From GWC2-45-19 sp964358085 (GTDB lineage: Bacteria > Patescibacteriota > Microgenomatia > CAZETR01 > Amesbacteraceae), in NCBI GenBank assembly GCA_964358085.1, contig CAYHNU010000006.1, forward strand, positions 1 to 20,803: a stretch of 20,803 bases of DNA, given 5' to 3'. The position numbers were made by a program, and so were the translations under genes. The number at the start of each line of letters is the position of its first letter. Position 1 is the first letter of the stretch. Below the pieces are notes generated by a model. That model was not told the DNA's origin. It saw nothing but the letters and a program-made list of their open reading frames with translations, and did no database searches. Shown piece by piece: positions 1 through 7,277 of this stretch.

Positions 1-560
1 GCCTCCACCAACTCCCTCAACTCCTTTTCCGGATCTACTGCTTTTACCACATCCGTCGCCACCAATATTCCGGCAGCCCCCATCTCCAAAGCCATTTTTA
101 CGTCATCTGCTGAATGTACCCCCGCCCCAACGAGTACCGAACACTGAACACTGGATACCAATCGTCGGATATCTTCCGGTTTCTCACTGCTCACCGACTT
201 CTCGACATTCCCAATTAACTCCGGCGGTTCAAAAGCCAGCCAATCCGGATCAAAACCCGCAATCTTAATTCCCTCTTCCACGTCCTTACAACACACGCAA
301 ATCTTCATCCCTTCTATCGCCAACATTGTCTCCTCAATCGTCTTAAAATCCAGCCGAAAATCAGAGTGGTTCAACAGCGTCCCCGTGTGGCCTTTTGCCC
401 TCGGCTCATATTTCTGCGTCCAACACTCCGCCCCCGTCTCCACGCACTCCGCCAGGTCAGATAGCTGCGGACATGCCACCGCCCCGAATTTTTTGCATAC
501 TCGCGCCAAACTTACCGCAGCCTCCCCACTCACATATCTTTTGAAATTTACTACAATCAT
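1..560 (-). CDS. tpiA: Triosephosphate isomerase, archaeal-like, 3' end outside window
   Basis: Interconverts dihydroxyacetone phosphate and glyceraldehyde 3-phosphate in glycolysis; cytosolic. About 186 codons are visible and the C-terminus runs off the window start. Seen: the substrate lysine in VNFK (residue 7), the catalytic histidine in LLNHS, the catalytic glutamate in FEPPELIG, and the phosphate-binding loops GAGVHSADD and ILVATDVVKA. The style (short, NFK start, HTG then NHS) is that of the compact archaeal family. Odd: between HTG and TLLNHS the usual stretch of about 14 residues (helix 3 and the start of strand 4) is missing in frame, and two ACACTGR heptamers lie in the codons just before GAGVHS. 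The ATG overlaps the stop of the upstream cupredoxin gene as ATGA (557-560), so the two are probably translationally coupled. Confidence 0.85.
   Translation of the reverse strand, partial: MIVVNFKRYVSGEAAVSLARVCKKFGAVACPQLSDLAECVETGAECWTQKYEPRAKGHTGTLLNHSDFRLDFKTIEETMLAIEGMKICVCCKDVEEGIKIAGFDPDWLAFEPPELIGNVEKSVSSEKPEDIRRLVSSVQCSVLVGAGVHSADDVKMALEMGAAGILVATDVVKAVDPEKELRELVE
141..161 (-). repeat. ACACTGR heptamer tract in tpiA
   Basis: Two exact-type heptamers (ACACTGA, ACACTGG) and one decayed (ATACCAA) lie in the codons before the GAGVHS loop. Confidence 0.55.
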
Positions 561-1021
561 TCCACTATGAGTTGGCCCTTCATTCCCATTGCCCGATGGC
601 CGGCTATCGAACAATAGTATTCAAATGTTCCTGTTTTGTCAGCTACAAACTCCGTCTCTTCCTCCTCCTCATCTCCCAGCTGTGAAGTCTGCACCTCAAA
701 CTCATCTATCGTTAAATCGTGGATTCCCCCGACACTCTTAAACGTTAATCTCACCGTGTCCCCCTTTTCGGCTTTTATCGTCGCCGGACTAAATTTGTAA
801 TTGCTTCCCTCCACCGTCACTTCCACTGTTTTACCGGTAGTTTCCGTTTTCGCTTCCGGTGTCCCCGTTGACTCAGCCGATGGAACAGTTACCCTCCCAC
901 TCCAACTAACATCATTCTGTAATCCTGGTCTACTTCTCACCCACAACCTCCCACCAATCACCGCTCCTGCCAAAACCACAACCACGATACCCCCTATCAA
1001 CCACTTCCCACTTGCATTCAT
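557..1021 (-). CDS. Membrane-anchored type-1 copper protein (cupredoxin)
   Basis: 154-residue protein with an N-terminal membrane anchor (about residues 7-27), a low-complexity Ser/Thr/Glu linker to about 65, and one cupredoxin domain. The expected copper ligands are all present: His101 in GGIHDL, Cys137, His142 and Met147 in YYCSIAGHRAMGM. A small electron-transfer role at the outer face of the membrane is likely; the redox partner cannot be named. The stop overlaps the tpiA start by 4 nt. The start sits 6 nt after an extended -10 (TGA then TATATT at 1028-1033), suggesting a leaderless message. An acidic EEEEE run in front of the last strands is unusual. The copper site makes the family call safe; the physiological role is open. 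Confidence 0.85.
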   Translation of the reverse strand: MNASGKWLIGGIVVVVLAGAVIGGRLWVRSRPGLQNDVSWSGRVTVPSAESTGTPEAKTETTGKTVEVTVEGSNYKFSPATIKAEKGDTVRLTFKSVGGIHDLTIDEFEVQTSQLGDEEEEETEFVADKTGTFEYYCSIAGHRAMGMKGQLIVE

Positions 1022-1047
1022 AACCCAAATATATCATATTTATATTC
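1022..1047. promoter_or_regulatory. Face-to-face promoters in a 26-nt divergent gap
   Basis: On the minus strand TG-A-TATATT (1036-1028) lies exactly 6 nt before the cupredoxin ATG. On the plus strand CATATT (1035-1040) lies 7 nt before the ATG at 1048. The two elements overlap at 1035-1036, so the genes would compete for polymerase. No clear -35 and no Shine-Dalgarno sequence is seen. Inferred from spacing only. Confidence 0.45.
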
Positions 1048-1572
1048 ATGTTTCCTGCCCTACTGGTTACTGCCGCCTTGGCCCTGGGTATTCCATCTCT
1101 TTCTTTCATCTCTCCTACTCCCCATCAAACCATCACCGGCAACAAAGTTACGGTCAAAATAGCTGTTGTCAACTTTGCCCCGGTAGACTACAAAACTCAT
1201 CCCAAGCTAGTTCCCGGCCAAGGTCATCTCCACCTTTGGCTCGACCAAACCAATCCCTCCAAAACCTCCGCCGTTAAAGTCGTCTCTCCTTCATACACTT
1301 TTGAAAATGTTAAGCCGGGAAAGCATACCCTCGTCGCCGAATTAGTAGCCAACGATCATTCTTCCCTCGTCCCCGCCGCTGCTACCACCTCTGTTTCTTT
1401 TACCACCACCGCCCCCCCTTCATCCGCCCAATCTTCGCTCCTTTTCCCCATCATCATGGCTTTCCTATTTCTCACTTTAGCTCTTTACTTCATGTCTACA
1501 ACAAAACCAAAGACCGGTAAACCTCCTCGAAGGTCGCGCTCCAAGACTTCCAAATCCCGTTCTCGCAGGTAA
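1048..1572 (+). CDS. Exported DUF4399-like protein with C-terminal membrane anchor
   Basis: 174 residues. A signal peptide or anchor covers about residues 1-20; a beta-rich domain (about 22-122) carries GHLHLWLD and a GKHTLVAELVANDHS stretch, which resembles the DUF4399 type of small extracytoplasmic domain; a Pro/Ser/Thr linker, a membrane segment (about 131-150) and a very basic Lys/Arg/Ser tail follow. Function unknown; the histidines could bind metal, and the divergent cupredoxin neighbour fits that, but this is a guess. The last 77 bp overlap the 3' end of the convergent gene, so the basic tail is read antisense to another protein's C-terminus. The next gene upstream is divergent, 26 nt away. 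Confidence 0.7.
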   Translation: MFPALLVTAALALGIPSLSFISPTPHQTITGNKVTVKIAVVNFAPVDYKTHPKLVPGQGHLHLWLDQTNPSKTSAVKVVSPSYTFENVKPGKHTLVAELVANDHSSLVPAAATTSVSFTTTAPPSSAQSSLLFPIIMAFLFLTLALYFMSTTKPKTGKPPRRSRSKTSKSRSRR

Positions 1573-1978
1573 CCTCTATCTTATATAGTCGATCCTCTTT
1601 TTTTGCCAAAGCCACCTGTTTTGTTTCTCTAGCTCCTGCCCAAGTCAGAATAACCAGGCTAACCGATTCAGTATTAATGTAATTCCTCTCTTGAGTAATC
1701 CCCCCGGCCATCTCATCCGCGATCACTGATAAATCCCGGATATCTTTTTCTACTATCACCTTAATCTTAGCCTTTGCCTCTCGATCTTGGGGATACCTGA
1801 TCCTAAATTTCAATAACCTGTCGGTATACACCCCCTCCAGTTTTTGCGCCGGGGCCACTTCCCTATTCTCTTCCCACCCCTGCCCATAATTCTTGGTCTC
1901 CGCAATTCTCCACTGCCGCCAATCCCATATTGCAAAAATCATCCCCAGACTAATCAACAGTCCTAGTAGTATACTCAT
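1496..1978 (-). CDS. Small membrane-anchored protein of unknown function
   Basis: 160 residues, not recognised as a named family. One N-terminal membrane segment (about 2-18, MSILLGLLISLGMIFAIW) is followed by an alternating alpha/beta extracytoplasmic domain rich in Lys and Glu. The pattern, with a start like FRIRYPQD and an end like WSATFEEVYRSL, resembles the small anchored PsbP/MOG1-like domains of exported proteins in this kind of genome, but no diagnostic motif is present. The 3' end overlaps the DUF4399-like gene on the other strand by 77 bp. The start codon is 3 nt from the start of the divergent gene at 1982; an extended -10 (TGT-TAAAAT, 1999-1991) lies inside that neighbour's coding region, giving a leader of only about 5 nt. 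Confidence 0.65.
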   Translation of the reverse strand: MSILLGLLISLGMIFAIWDWRQWRIAETKNYGQGWEENREVAPAQKLEGVYTDRLLKFRIRYPQDREAKAKIKVIVEKDIRDLSVIADEMAGGITQERNYINTESVSLVILTWAGARETKQVALAKKEDRLYKIEVTCENGIWKSWSATFEEVYRSLVLL

Positions 1979-1999
1979 AGTATGAAGTTCATTTTAACA
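1970..1999. promoter_or_regulatory. Divergent promoters inside each other's coding starts
   Basis: The two start codons are separated by 3 nt (1979-1981), so each promoter must lie in the other gene. Plus strand: TATACT at 1970-1975, then 6 nt, then ATG 1982. Minus strand: TG-T-TAAAAT at 1999-1991, 12 nt before ATG 1978. Neither start can have a Shine-Dalgarno site outside the other gene. Hexamer matches are seen; use as promoters is inferred. Confidence 0.45.
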
Positions 2000-2341
2000 T
2001 TCTTGCTGTTGTTTACCCTTGCGACCGTACCGGCTTTAGCGGCCACGGCTTCTCTCTCCCTCACCAAAGACCGCCGCTACGTTTATCTCAATTTCGGAGA
2101 CCTCAAAAACGTCTCCAAAGTCAATTACACCCTGGTTTATGATTCCGCCACCGGCCAGAAAGGTTTTGAGGGCGGATTTAAACTCAAGCCCAAAATTTCC
2201 CGCTCCTCCCGCCGCCAGATCTTAGGCACCTGCTCCTCCGGCCGCTGCGTCTATCACAAAAACGTCAAAAATGTTTCTCTCGACACTACTTTCACCCTCC
2301 GCTCCGGCGGCACCACAAACGTCACCAAAACTCTCCCCTAA
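1982..2341 (+). CDS. Small secreted protein of unknown function
   Basis: 119 residues with a clear signal peptide (MKFILTFLLLFTLATVPALA, cleavage expected after ALA near residue 20) and a mature domain of about 98 residues. The mature part is basic and beta-rich, with two cysteines in TCSSGRC that could form a short disulfide loop, and a Thr/Asn-rich end. I do not recognise the family; it looks like the small lineage-specific exported proteins common in Patescibacteria. It ends 10 bp from the end of the convergent cupredoxin gene. The ATG follows TATACT by 6 nt, which makes a leaderless transcript likely. Confidence 0.7.
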   Translation: MKFILTFLLLFTLATVPALAATASLSLTKDRRYVYLNFGDLKNVSKVNYTLVYDSATGQKGFEGGFKLKPKISRSSRRQILGTCSSGRCVYHKNVKNVSLDTTFTLRSGGTTNVTKTLP

Positions 2342-2351
2342 CTTACCTTTC

Positions 2352-2714
2352 CTACTTCGCCATCACTATCCCGGTTTGGCTGGCATTTAAATGGTTGTGA
2401 TATCTATATGTGCCCGGCTGGTCAAACACTAACGACAATGTTTCACCGCTGGCAAAATTCCCCAGATTCAGAGGAGAGTAGACCAAATGAGTAGGATGGT
2501 TTGCCGAATCAACGGTAGCACTTGCCCCATTCTTGTTAGTCCAGGTAACTTTTGTTCCCGCCTTTACTATTATGCTTTGCGGTGTAAATCCGGATGAAGT
2601 CAAAGTAACACTGTTTGTCTGTGAACTGGCCTGCTTATTCTGACCCAAAAATATTACCCCCGCTCCCACAACCACTAAAACTGCAACTAAACCCAGAATT
2701 ACCTTGGTGTTCAT
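2352..2714 (-). CDS. Membrane-anchored cupredoxin-fold protein without the copper cysteine
   Basis: 120 residues: membrane anchor (about 5-24), a short linker, and a compact cupredoxin fold (about 35-120), recognisable from GFTPQSIIVKAGTKVTWTN and the end PGTYRYHNHLN. The type-1 site is changed: where a Cys is usual the sequence has His106-Asn-His108, the usual early His is Ala66, and no axial Met is in place. His73, His76, His106 and His108 remain, so a His-only copper site is possible. The start overlaps the stop of the RnfD-like gene as ATGA (2711-2714), so both proteins are probably made together. Fold call is secure, metal binding is inference. Confidence 0.8.
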   Translation of the reverse strand: MNTKVILGLVAVLVVVGAGVIFLGQNKQASSQTNSVTLTSSGFTPQSIIVKAGTKVTWTNKNGASATVDSANHPTHLVYSPLNLGNFASGETLSLVFDQPGTYRYHNHLNASQTGIVMAK

Positions 2715-3415
2715 TGTTTAATGAATAACATATTGCCGGCCAGTAGTGCAACCAGCAGGGGGTCAGGAAAATAAGGAATTAGCGACAACACGGCCACCGC
2801 TGTTCCAAAGACCAATTGCCTGATGGGTTTTACCGGCGTAGTCATGGGTTCAGGCAGCATTACGGCCACGAAAAAAAGCAGGGTAGGATCAAGTGGCGAA
2901 GCTTTAAACAAAACGATGACAAATAAAAACGCCCCTTGGATAAAATAGCGGCGCATGCGTAGCGCCGAGATTAAAAAGGGAGTCAGCAAGACGATAAAGG
3001 CCAACGGATAACTGGTTAATTGCTGCCAAGACACCCCCCACCAGGAAGCGTTTTGCCCAAGAATAATTCCAGCCAAAAGCAGACCAAACGCCGCCGGATT
3101 AAAAATATGTCTGTCTCCGGCGCGCAGGAAATTTTTGGACCACATGGCCAGCACTCCAGGCAAAAGAATCTGATACCAAGGTGAATAGGGCGAAGTAAGC
3201 AGGGCAATAATAATTCCGGACACGATAGCCGCACCGGGAAAAAAGAAGGGTTTGCCCCGTAATCTGGCGAACAGCAAATCTGTCCCCACAGTGGCCGCCA
3301 GAGATAAAAATAATAACAGTAATAATTTTGTCCCGCCAACGTGGAGCCAACTGGTCAGCCAGATGGCCGAGATGGCCATCACCATTTGCATCTTTGGAGT
3401 TTTAAAAATCGTCAC
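2711..3415 (-). CDS. RnfD/NqrB-like integral membrane protein
   Basis: 234 residues, almost entirely hydrophobic, with several membrane segments. Features of the RnfD/NqrB family: AAIVSGIIIALLTSP (62-76), the RHIFNPAAFG motif (103-112), and PEPMTTP (188-194). It is shorter than standard RnfD (roughly 320-350 residues), and I do not see the SGAT-type site where FMN is covalently bound in that family. No other Rnf or Nqr subunit gene is nearby, so it is not evidence for an ion-pumping complex here. It starts with GTG at 3415, 5 nt after the stop of the LUD-domain gene, and overlaps the cupredoxin start by 4 nt. Coupling to a metal-site protein suggests a small redox or metal-handling pair in the membrane. 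Confidence 0.7.
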   Translation of the reverse strand: MTIFKTPKMQMVMAISAIWLTSWLHVGGTKLLLLLFLSLAATVGTDLLFARLRGKPFFFPGAAIVSGIIIALLTSPYSPWYQILLPGVLAMWSKNFLRAGDRHIFNPAAFGLLLAGIILGQNASWWGVSWQQLTSYPLAFIVLLTPFLISALRMRRYFIQGAFLFVIVLFKASPLDPTLLFFVAVMLPEPMTTPVKPIRQLVFGTAVAVLSLIPYFPDPLLVALLAGNMLFIKQ

Positions 3416-3420
3416 TATTC

Positions 3421-3978
3421 TTAAAAACCCAACTTTTGTTTAACCAGAATAACGGTTATTCTGTCCGGCACTATTTCTCTATTTATCACCAACAATTTAC
3501 TCACATTACTCTTATCTATACCGTAAGCAATTTTTACTCTTTCTGATTCCAACGGCAATACATATTCATAAATACGCTTGAAGGCCGCGTCTAAATTGGC
3601 CACAATCTTCTGCGCCCCCACCACCCAAATCACCTTGCCGGCTCCATAAGCATAAGCGGGCAACTGACTGCCCGAATTTGAAGCAATCACGACCTGGCCA
3701 TCTTCGGTAACGGCCTGCACACTTCCAATCGTCCAGTCCGGAGCAGATCCCGCCTTGCGCATCTCCCGGCCTTGTGTGGCTCGGTCCATCGCCATCAGTT
3801 GTTTTTTTACTGTATCTAATTCAGATAATCCCACTGTATCCAAAGTCACCGAACTCATAACCATTACTTCAGCTCCTGCCGGAACCATCTCCAGCACCTT
3901 CTTTTTCGCCTCTTCCCCGCTTTCTACCACAAACGCTTCAATTCCGTTCTTCTTCAAAGCTTCAGCCGTCTTTTCCAT
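3421..3978 (-). CDS. LUD-domain protein (LutC/YkgG-like)
   Basis: 185 residues forming one LUD domain, the alpha/beta fold found in the LutB/LutC lactate-utilisation proteins and in stand-alone homologues. Seen: the N-terminal helix with the strand IEAFVVESGEEA, the EVMVMSSVTLDTVGL region, the glycine/acid stretch IGSVQAVTEDGQVVIASNSGSQ, and the later GAGKVIWVVGAQKIV with an N-D pair, all in the order usual for the family. LutB and iron-sulfur partners are absent nearby, so the substrate is unknown. The ATG is 9 nt downstream of the stop of the surface-protein gene and has no Shine-Dalgarno sequence. It is probably in one operon with the RnfD-like and cupredoxin genes. Confidence 0.75.
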   Translation of the reverse strand: MEKTAEALKKNGIEAFVVESGEEAKKKVLEMVPAGAEVMVMSSVTLDTVGLSELDTVKKQLMAMDRATQGREMRKAGSAPDWTIGSVQAVTEDGQVVIASNSGSQLPAYAYGAGKVIWVVGAQKIVANLDAAFKRIYEYVLPLESERVKIAYGIDKSNVSKLLVINREIVPDRITVILVKQKLGF

Positions 3979-3987
3979 CAGATTATC

Positions 3988-5544
3988 TTAAAACAGAATA
4001 TATTTCTTAAGAATATACAAATTAATCACTTTAGTGGCAGAGGCATTAGCCGAGTCGGTAACGGTAATGTTTACAGGGAAATTTCCGGAACTCTTGGGGG
4101 TACCAGAAATTGTGCAGGTTAAATTGCGAACAGAAGTTACAAATTGAGTGCAGCCGGAAACAGTAAGTGAAGGAGGAAGACCGGAGACGCTAGCTGTAAG
4201 AAAATCATTAAGATTAGGATCTGTGGCTGTAATAGAAGAATAGTATGACCTTCCAACAAATCCGGCGGGAAAAACCGAGGAGACGATTGTGGGCGAAATG
4301 TTGGGAATAGGAGTAGGAGTTGGAGTGGGTGTCGGCGACGGCCGGAATTTAGAAATAGACAGAGAAAGGTTCGCTCCAGCAGTAGCTTTGCCGTCAGTAA
4401 GAGAGACCCCGATCGGAATAGAGGGAGAAGCTTTGGTGGGAGTACCATAAATACCACAAGAAATCCGGCCAGGCGTTACAGCACATGGACCAGCGGACAA
4501 ACCATAGCCAGTAGGAATTGCAAGTTTCATAGAAAGCACGTCATTCAAATCTCGGTCAGTCCCGTCAACGCTGGAGCTGTAAGATTGACCCACAGTGGCC
4601 GCAGGGAGATTGGGGGTAATAATAGTGGGTGGGTTATTGGGAATGGGAGTAGGAGTCGGTGTCGGAATAATGGCCACAACTTCAAACGTTTTCATCTGGA
4701 TATTATTATTTTCGTTTGCTTCAACAACATTGTCATTAATATCAGCCGTCGCAGTAATGGTGACAGGTCCAGCAACCGAAGGATTAAAATAGTCGTAATA
4801 TCTTTCAGATTTCCCCGGAGGTAAAATGTCACCCGGCACCAGATCGTTCATGGGAATGGATGCGGTCGACCCAGAATACGGAACAAAACGAGTACAAAAA
4901 TCTACTGCCTGTGGTTGAACTGGGTCTACTAACGTTTTTAAATATGACAAATTCGCACTAGAAGTGCCAATATTTTTTACATACACGGTGTATTTATAGG
5001 CCGGACAAGGTCCAGAGTAATCTTTATCGAGGGTAAGGCTTTCAATAACTAGATCTGATTTGCCTGTAGAGACAGGAGTAGGGGTGGGATTGGTGTAAGA
5101 GGGGCAGGGAACCCCAACGCAAACATCCACATATTTAATGGCAGAGCTTTCAGAAGTAATAGCCGAAACCCACAGAGAACCTGATCCTGTGGAATTGGGC
5201 GTAAAAGTAGCCAGGTTGTTAGATGGTTTGAAAGTAGGGGAAATCGCAAAGTTAGAACTAATCCCCCAAGTATAGGAAACACCAGTTGTAATCGGCCGGC
5301 CAACTTCGTCTACAGCAGTAGCCGATAAATAAACCGGCTTGCCGATTTGTGGAGAGGCGGACTGGTCAATAGCCCCGGGGCTAACTTGGACAGAGATTGC
5401 ATTAGAAGCTTTAGGGGTCAGCTGCCGTATACCCACCAAAATGACAGCGGGTACCAACAACAACGCCAAAACCGCCACAGGTATTATTTTTTTTGATTGG
5501 CGCCACCAAGGCAAAAGAACAGAAGCCGATTCAAAGTCAGACAC
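3988..5544 (-). CDS. Membrane-anchored surface protein with CARDB and two Ig-like (He_PIG) domains
   Basis: 518 residues: short cytoplasmic head, membrane segment (about 18-40), an Ig-like region (to about 150), a CARDB-type domain (about 162-290; it has LVIESLTLDK at the start and the ADINDNVVEANENNN signature at the end), then two similar cadherin/He_PIG-type domains (about 308-402 and 418-513). The last two share ATVGQSYSSS / FVGRSYYSS, D-LND and a closing ISGTP. Domains are joined by PTPTPTP spacers. Probably an adhesin or host-contact protein displayed outside the cell. The start is GTG, preceded by TTGACA-16-TATAGA ending 9 nt before it. Several Cys pairs suggest disulfides. First gene of a run that continues with the LUD-domain gene. 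Confidence 0.75.
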   Translation of the reverse strand: MSDFESASVLLPWWRQSKKIIPVAVLALLLVPAVILVGIRQLTPKASNAISVQVSPGAIDQSASPQIGKPVYLSATAVDEVGRPITTGVSYTWGISSNFAISPTFKPSNNLATFTPNSTGSGSLWVSAITSESSAIKYVDVCVGVPCPSYTNPTPTPVSTGKSDLVIESLTLDKDYSGPCPAYKYTVYVKNIGTSSANLSYLKTLVDPVQPQAVDFCTRFVPYSGSTASIPMNDLVPGDILPPGKSERYYDYFNPSVAGPVTITATADINDNVVEANENNNIQMKTFEVVAIIPTPTPTPIPNNPPTIITPNLPAATVGQSYSSSVDGTDRDLNDVLSMKLAIPTGYGLSAGPCAVTPGRISCGIYGTPTKASPSIPIGVSLTDGKATAGANLSLSISKFRPSPTPTPTPTPIPNISPTIVSSVFPAGFVGRSYYSSITATDPNLNDFLTASVSGLPPSLTVSGCTQFVTSVRNLTCTISGTPKSSGNFPVNITVTDSANASATKVINLYILKKYILF

Positions 5545-5581
5545 TAACTCCAGTCTATACCGGACACACGTTCCGTGTCAA
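5545..5581 (-). promoter_or_regulatory. Promoter with an inverted repeat in the spacer
   Basis: TTGACA (5581-5576), a 16-bp spacer, TATAGA (5559-5554), then 9 nt to the GTG start, so the leader would be only about 2-3 nt. A perfect inverted repeat ACACG-TTC-CGTGT (5566-5578) lies in the spacer and overlaps the -35, a plausible operator. The hexamers and palindrome are seen; regulation is inferred. Confidence 0.6.
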
Positions 5582-5618
5582 CGCCCCGATTTGAATCACG
5601 AGATAATCCTGTTTTTCA

Positions 5619-6689
5619 TCATCTCTCCTTCGCGGTTAATTTTCTTTCATATATCACAACATCACCGCACTCCCGTTGTGCTGTCTGGGAGCGCCCTGGG
5701 TATGCGAGCAACTTATCTCCTCGCCTGATGACGGCAGCGTCGTTCCCGGGAAATCTCGGCCAATTTTTTATTGTAAAATTCAATCCGTCGGTAGAAACTG
5801 CTTCATACGTTCCACTCCACGCTAATCGCTTCCAGGCCATTAAATCTTCCCACGGCGAAAAACCGGCAAAGAAAAACATATGATACCCGTCTTTCAGTTT
5901 CACCACCGAGGGGTTGCTCGACCGCTGCATCAACGTGAGCGGCGCCTGTCCTACGTCAAGGCGCACTCCGGGATCCAAACGAAAGCGCAATCCGTCTTCG
6001 GAAAAAATGCTCCTTCCTCTCGTCAGCGGCCAGGCTTTATCTCCGTATTTCTTGGGATCCGCGCGCATCGCCCCTTCATCAAAATATACCCGATAGCCAT
6101 TATCCATCTTGGCCACGCTCAAGTGGGCAAAATCTTTAATATCCTCCACCTTTCCTTCGCCGGGCACCGGATAATACTCACGGAACTTGTTCATTTCATC
6201 CGGCCGCGGCGCAGCTGCCACCAACTCAAACCGATACCCCGGTTCTTCCGTAAACTTCAGACCATCGGCCGAAATTGCGCTCATCATGCCTTTCACTGCC
6301 TTTCCGCCGCTCTCTCCAGATCTGATAAAGTACAGTCTGATCTTTCCGTCCGGAAGCCGTACTGCCGTGGGCATACTGGCCATTTTTAAGACCAATCCCT
6401 CCCACTTCCACATTTTACCGTCACACGACGAGCGGGCATACGTATTGTTTTCTGAAGGGTGGCTTCCCTTCGTTTGTCCGTGCGTATACATCACCAAACA
6501 ACCGTTAGTAAGCTCCACAATTTCCGGATTTCCGGCCGAACAATCTCCCGACTCTACGGCCATGCCTTTGTAGTTCCATGCCGGATCAAACAAAACATAC
6601 CGAAACAGCCCCCGAAAGACGGCCAAACCAACCAAACCTACGAGCACTATCGCTCCCACTCCCAGCCACTTCCAATCATTTTTTCCCAT
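5619..6689 (-). CDS. Membrane-anchored beta-propeller protein, GH43/sialidase-like
   Basis: 356 residues: membrane anchor (about 10-30) and an extracytoplasmic domain with the repeated pattern of five-bladed propellers, for example NPEIVELTNGCLVMYTHG, MPTAVRLPDGKIRLYFIRS, HLSVAKMDNGYRVYFDEG and NPSVVKLKDGYHMFFFAG. Each blade has an 'x-V-x-L-x-D/N-G-x-x-x-F/Y-F' core followed by a 'S-x-D-G-L-x-F' turn (SADGLKF, SEDGLRF, STDGLNF). This is typical of glycosidase clans with GH43/GH32/sialidase-like propellers, but I cannot assign catalytic acids, so glycan binding or cleavage is only a suggestion. A TATGAT (6697-6702) lies 7 nt before the ATG. It follows the HAD-like gene by 28 nt and precedes the CARDB/Ig-like protein. 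Confidence 0.7.
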   Translation of the reverse strand: MGKNDWKWLGVGAIVLVGLVGLAVFRGLFRYVLFDPAWNYKGMAVESGDCSAGNPEIVELTNGCLVMYTHGQTKGSHPSENNTYARSSCDGKMWKWEGLVLKMASMPTAVRLPDGKIRLYFIRSGESGGKAVKGMMSAISADGLKFTEEPGYRFELVAAAPRPDEMNKFREYYPVPGEGKVEDIKDFAHLSVAKMDNGYRVYFDEGAMRADPKKYGDKAWPLTRGRSIFSEDGLRFRLDPGVRLDVGQAPLTLMQRSSNPSVVKLKDGYHMFFFAGFSPWEDLMAWKRLAWSGTYEAVSTDGLNFTIKNWPRFPGNDAAVIRRGDKLLAYPGRSQTAQRECGDVVIYERKLTAKER

Positions 6690-6702
6690 CTACCCCATCA
6701 TA
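6690..6702 (-). promoter_or_regulatory. -10 element 7 nt before the beta-propeller start
   Basis: TATGAT (6702-6697) is followed by GGGGTAG and ATG. No convincing -35. The purine run GGGG could alternatively be a weak ribosome-binding site, so the element is uncertain. Confidence 0.3.
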
Positions 6703-6717
6703 CCTCATTGGATTATT

Positions 6718-7110
6718 TTAAAACAGAATAGTGTTTTTATCTAAAAATCGCTTCAAGGTCACCAAGTCCTTCTTGTCCAGGTCGTAGAAATATGAAGTTA
6801 TGCCCACAGATTGAGCGCTCCTTACTGCTTCCGGGTTGTGTTCAAAATACACCACGTCCTCTGGCTGCAAATTAAGGTGTTTTAACAGCAGCTCGAAGTA
6901 CTTCGGATCGGTCTTCTCTGGATTATGCTTCAAGGTAAAAACTTCATACGGCATTTTGTCCAAGCCAAATTTTTTAAATTGTTCGTCATTAGCCCCTGTC
7001 AGAATGATTTTCCTGTTTGGATACGTCTCTAACAATTCAAACATGGGCTGGTAAATCCCCTCCCCCTCAATCACAAACGTGTCCACCGCGTCCACCAAAA
7101 TCGTTTTCAT
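6718..7110 (-). CDS. Small HAD-like protein with degenerate active site
   Basis: 130 residues, a compact HAD-superfamily core without a cap. Motif I is LVDAVDTF: the nucleophile Asp7 and Thr11 are kept but the second Asp of DxDxT is Val9. Motif II is ILTGAN (Thr38), motif III lysine is in EKTDPKYF, and motif IV, normally two acidic residues, reads FEHNPEAV (Glu90-His91). The general acid and part of the Mg site are thus altered, so phosphatase activity is doubtful; a binding or very specific role is possible. A good promoter (TTGACA-16-TACACT) lies upstream with a leader of about 15 nt and no Shine-Dalgarno sequence. The beta-propeller gene follows 28 nt downstream. Confidence 0.7.
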   Translation of the reverse strand: MKTILVDAVDTFVIEGEGIYQPMFELLETYPNRKIILTGANDEQFKKFGLDKMPYEVFTLKHNPEKTDPKYFELLLKHLNLQPEDVVYFEHNPEAVRSAQSVGITSYFYDLDKKDLVTLKRFLDKNTILF

Positions 7111-7131
7111 TATTTTTTATTAAGTATTGCC

Positions 7132-7159
7132 AGTGTAGCAGCAACGGAAAGATTGTCAA
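7132..7159 (-). promoter_or_regulatory. Sigma-70-type promoter of the HAD-like gene
   Basis: TTGACA (7159-7154), 16-bp spacer, TACACT (7137-7132); the expected transcript start is about 15 nt before the ATG at 7110. This is one of the few promoters here that gives a real leader. The rest of the gap 7111-7277 shows nothing else I can name. Confidence 0.55.
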
Positions 7160-7277
7160 TATTGTCCAATGGCTTATTTTGCATAGATAAGTGGTTAAAT
7201 CTATGCAGATATATACAATAGGGCTTCTCCCTACTGTGAAATCGCGTACTCCAAACACCAGACGAAGTTCGGAACTT

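Noticed and set aside
4300..5100. Repeats at the DNA level in the CARDB/Ig-like gene
   Set aside because: They are coding PTPTP linkers, common in surface proteins, not a separate element.
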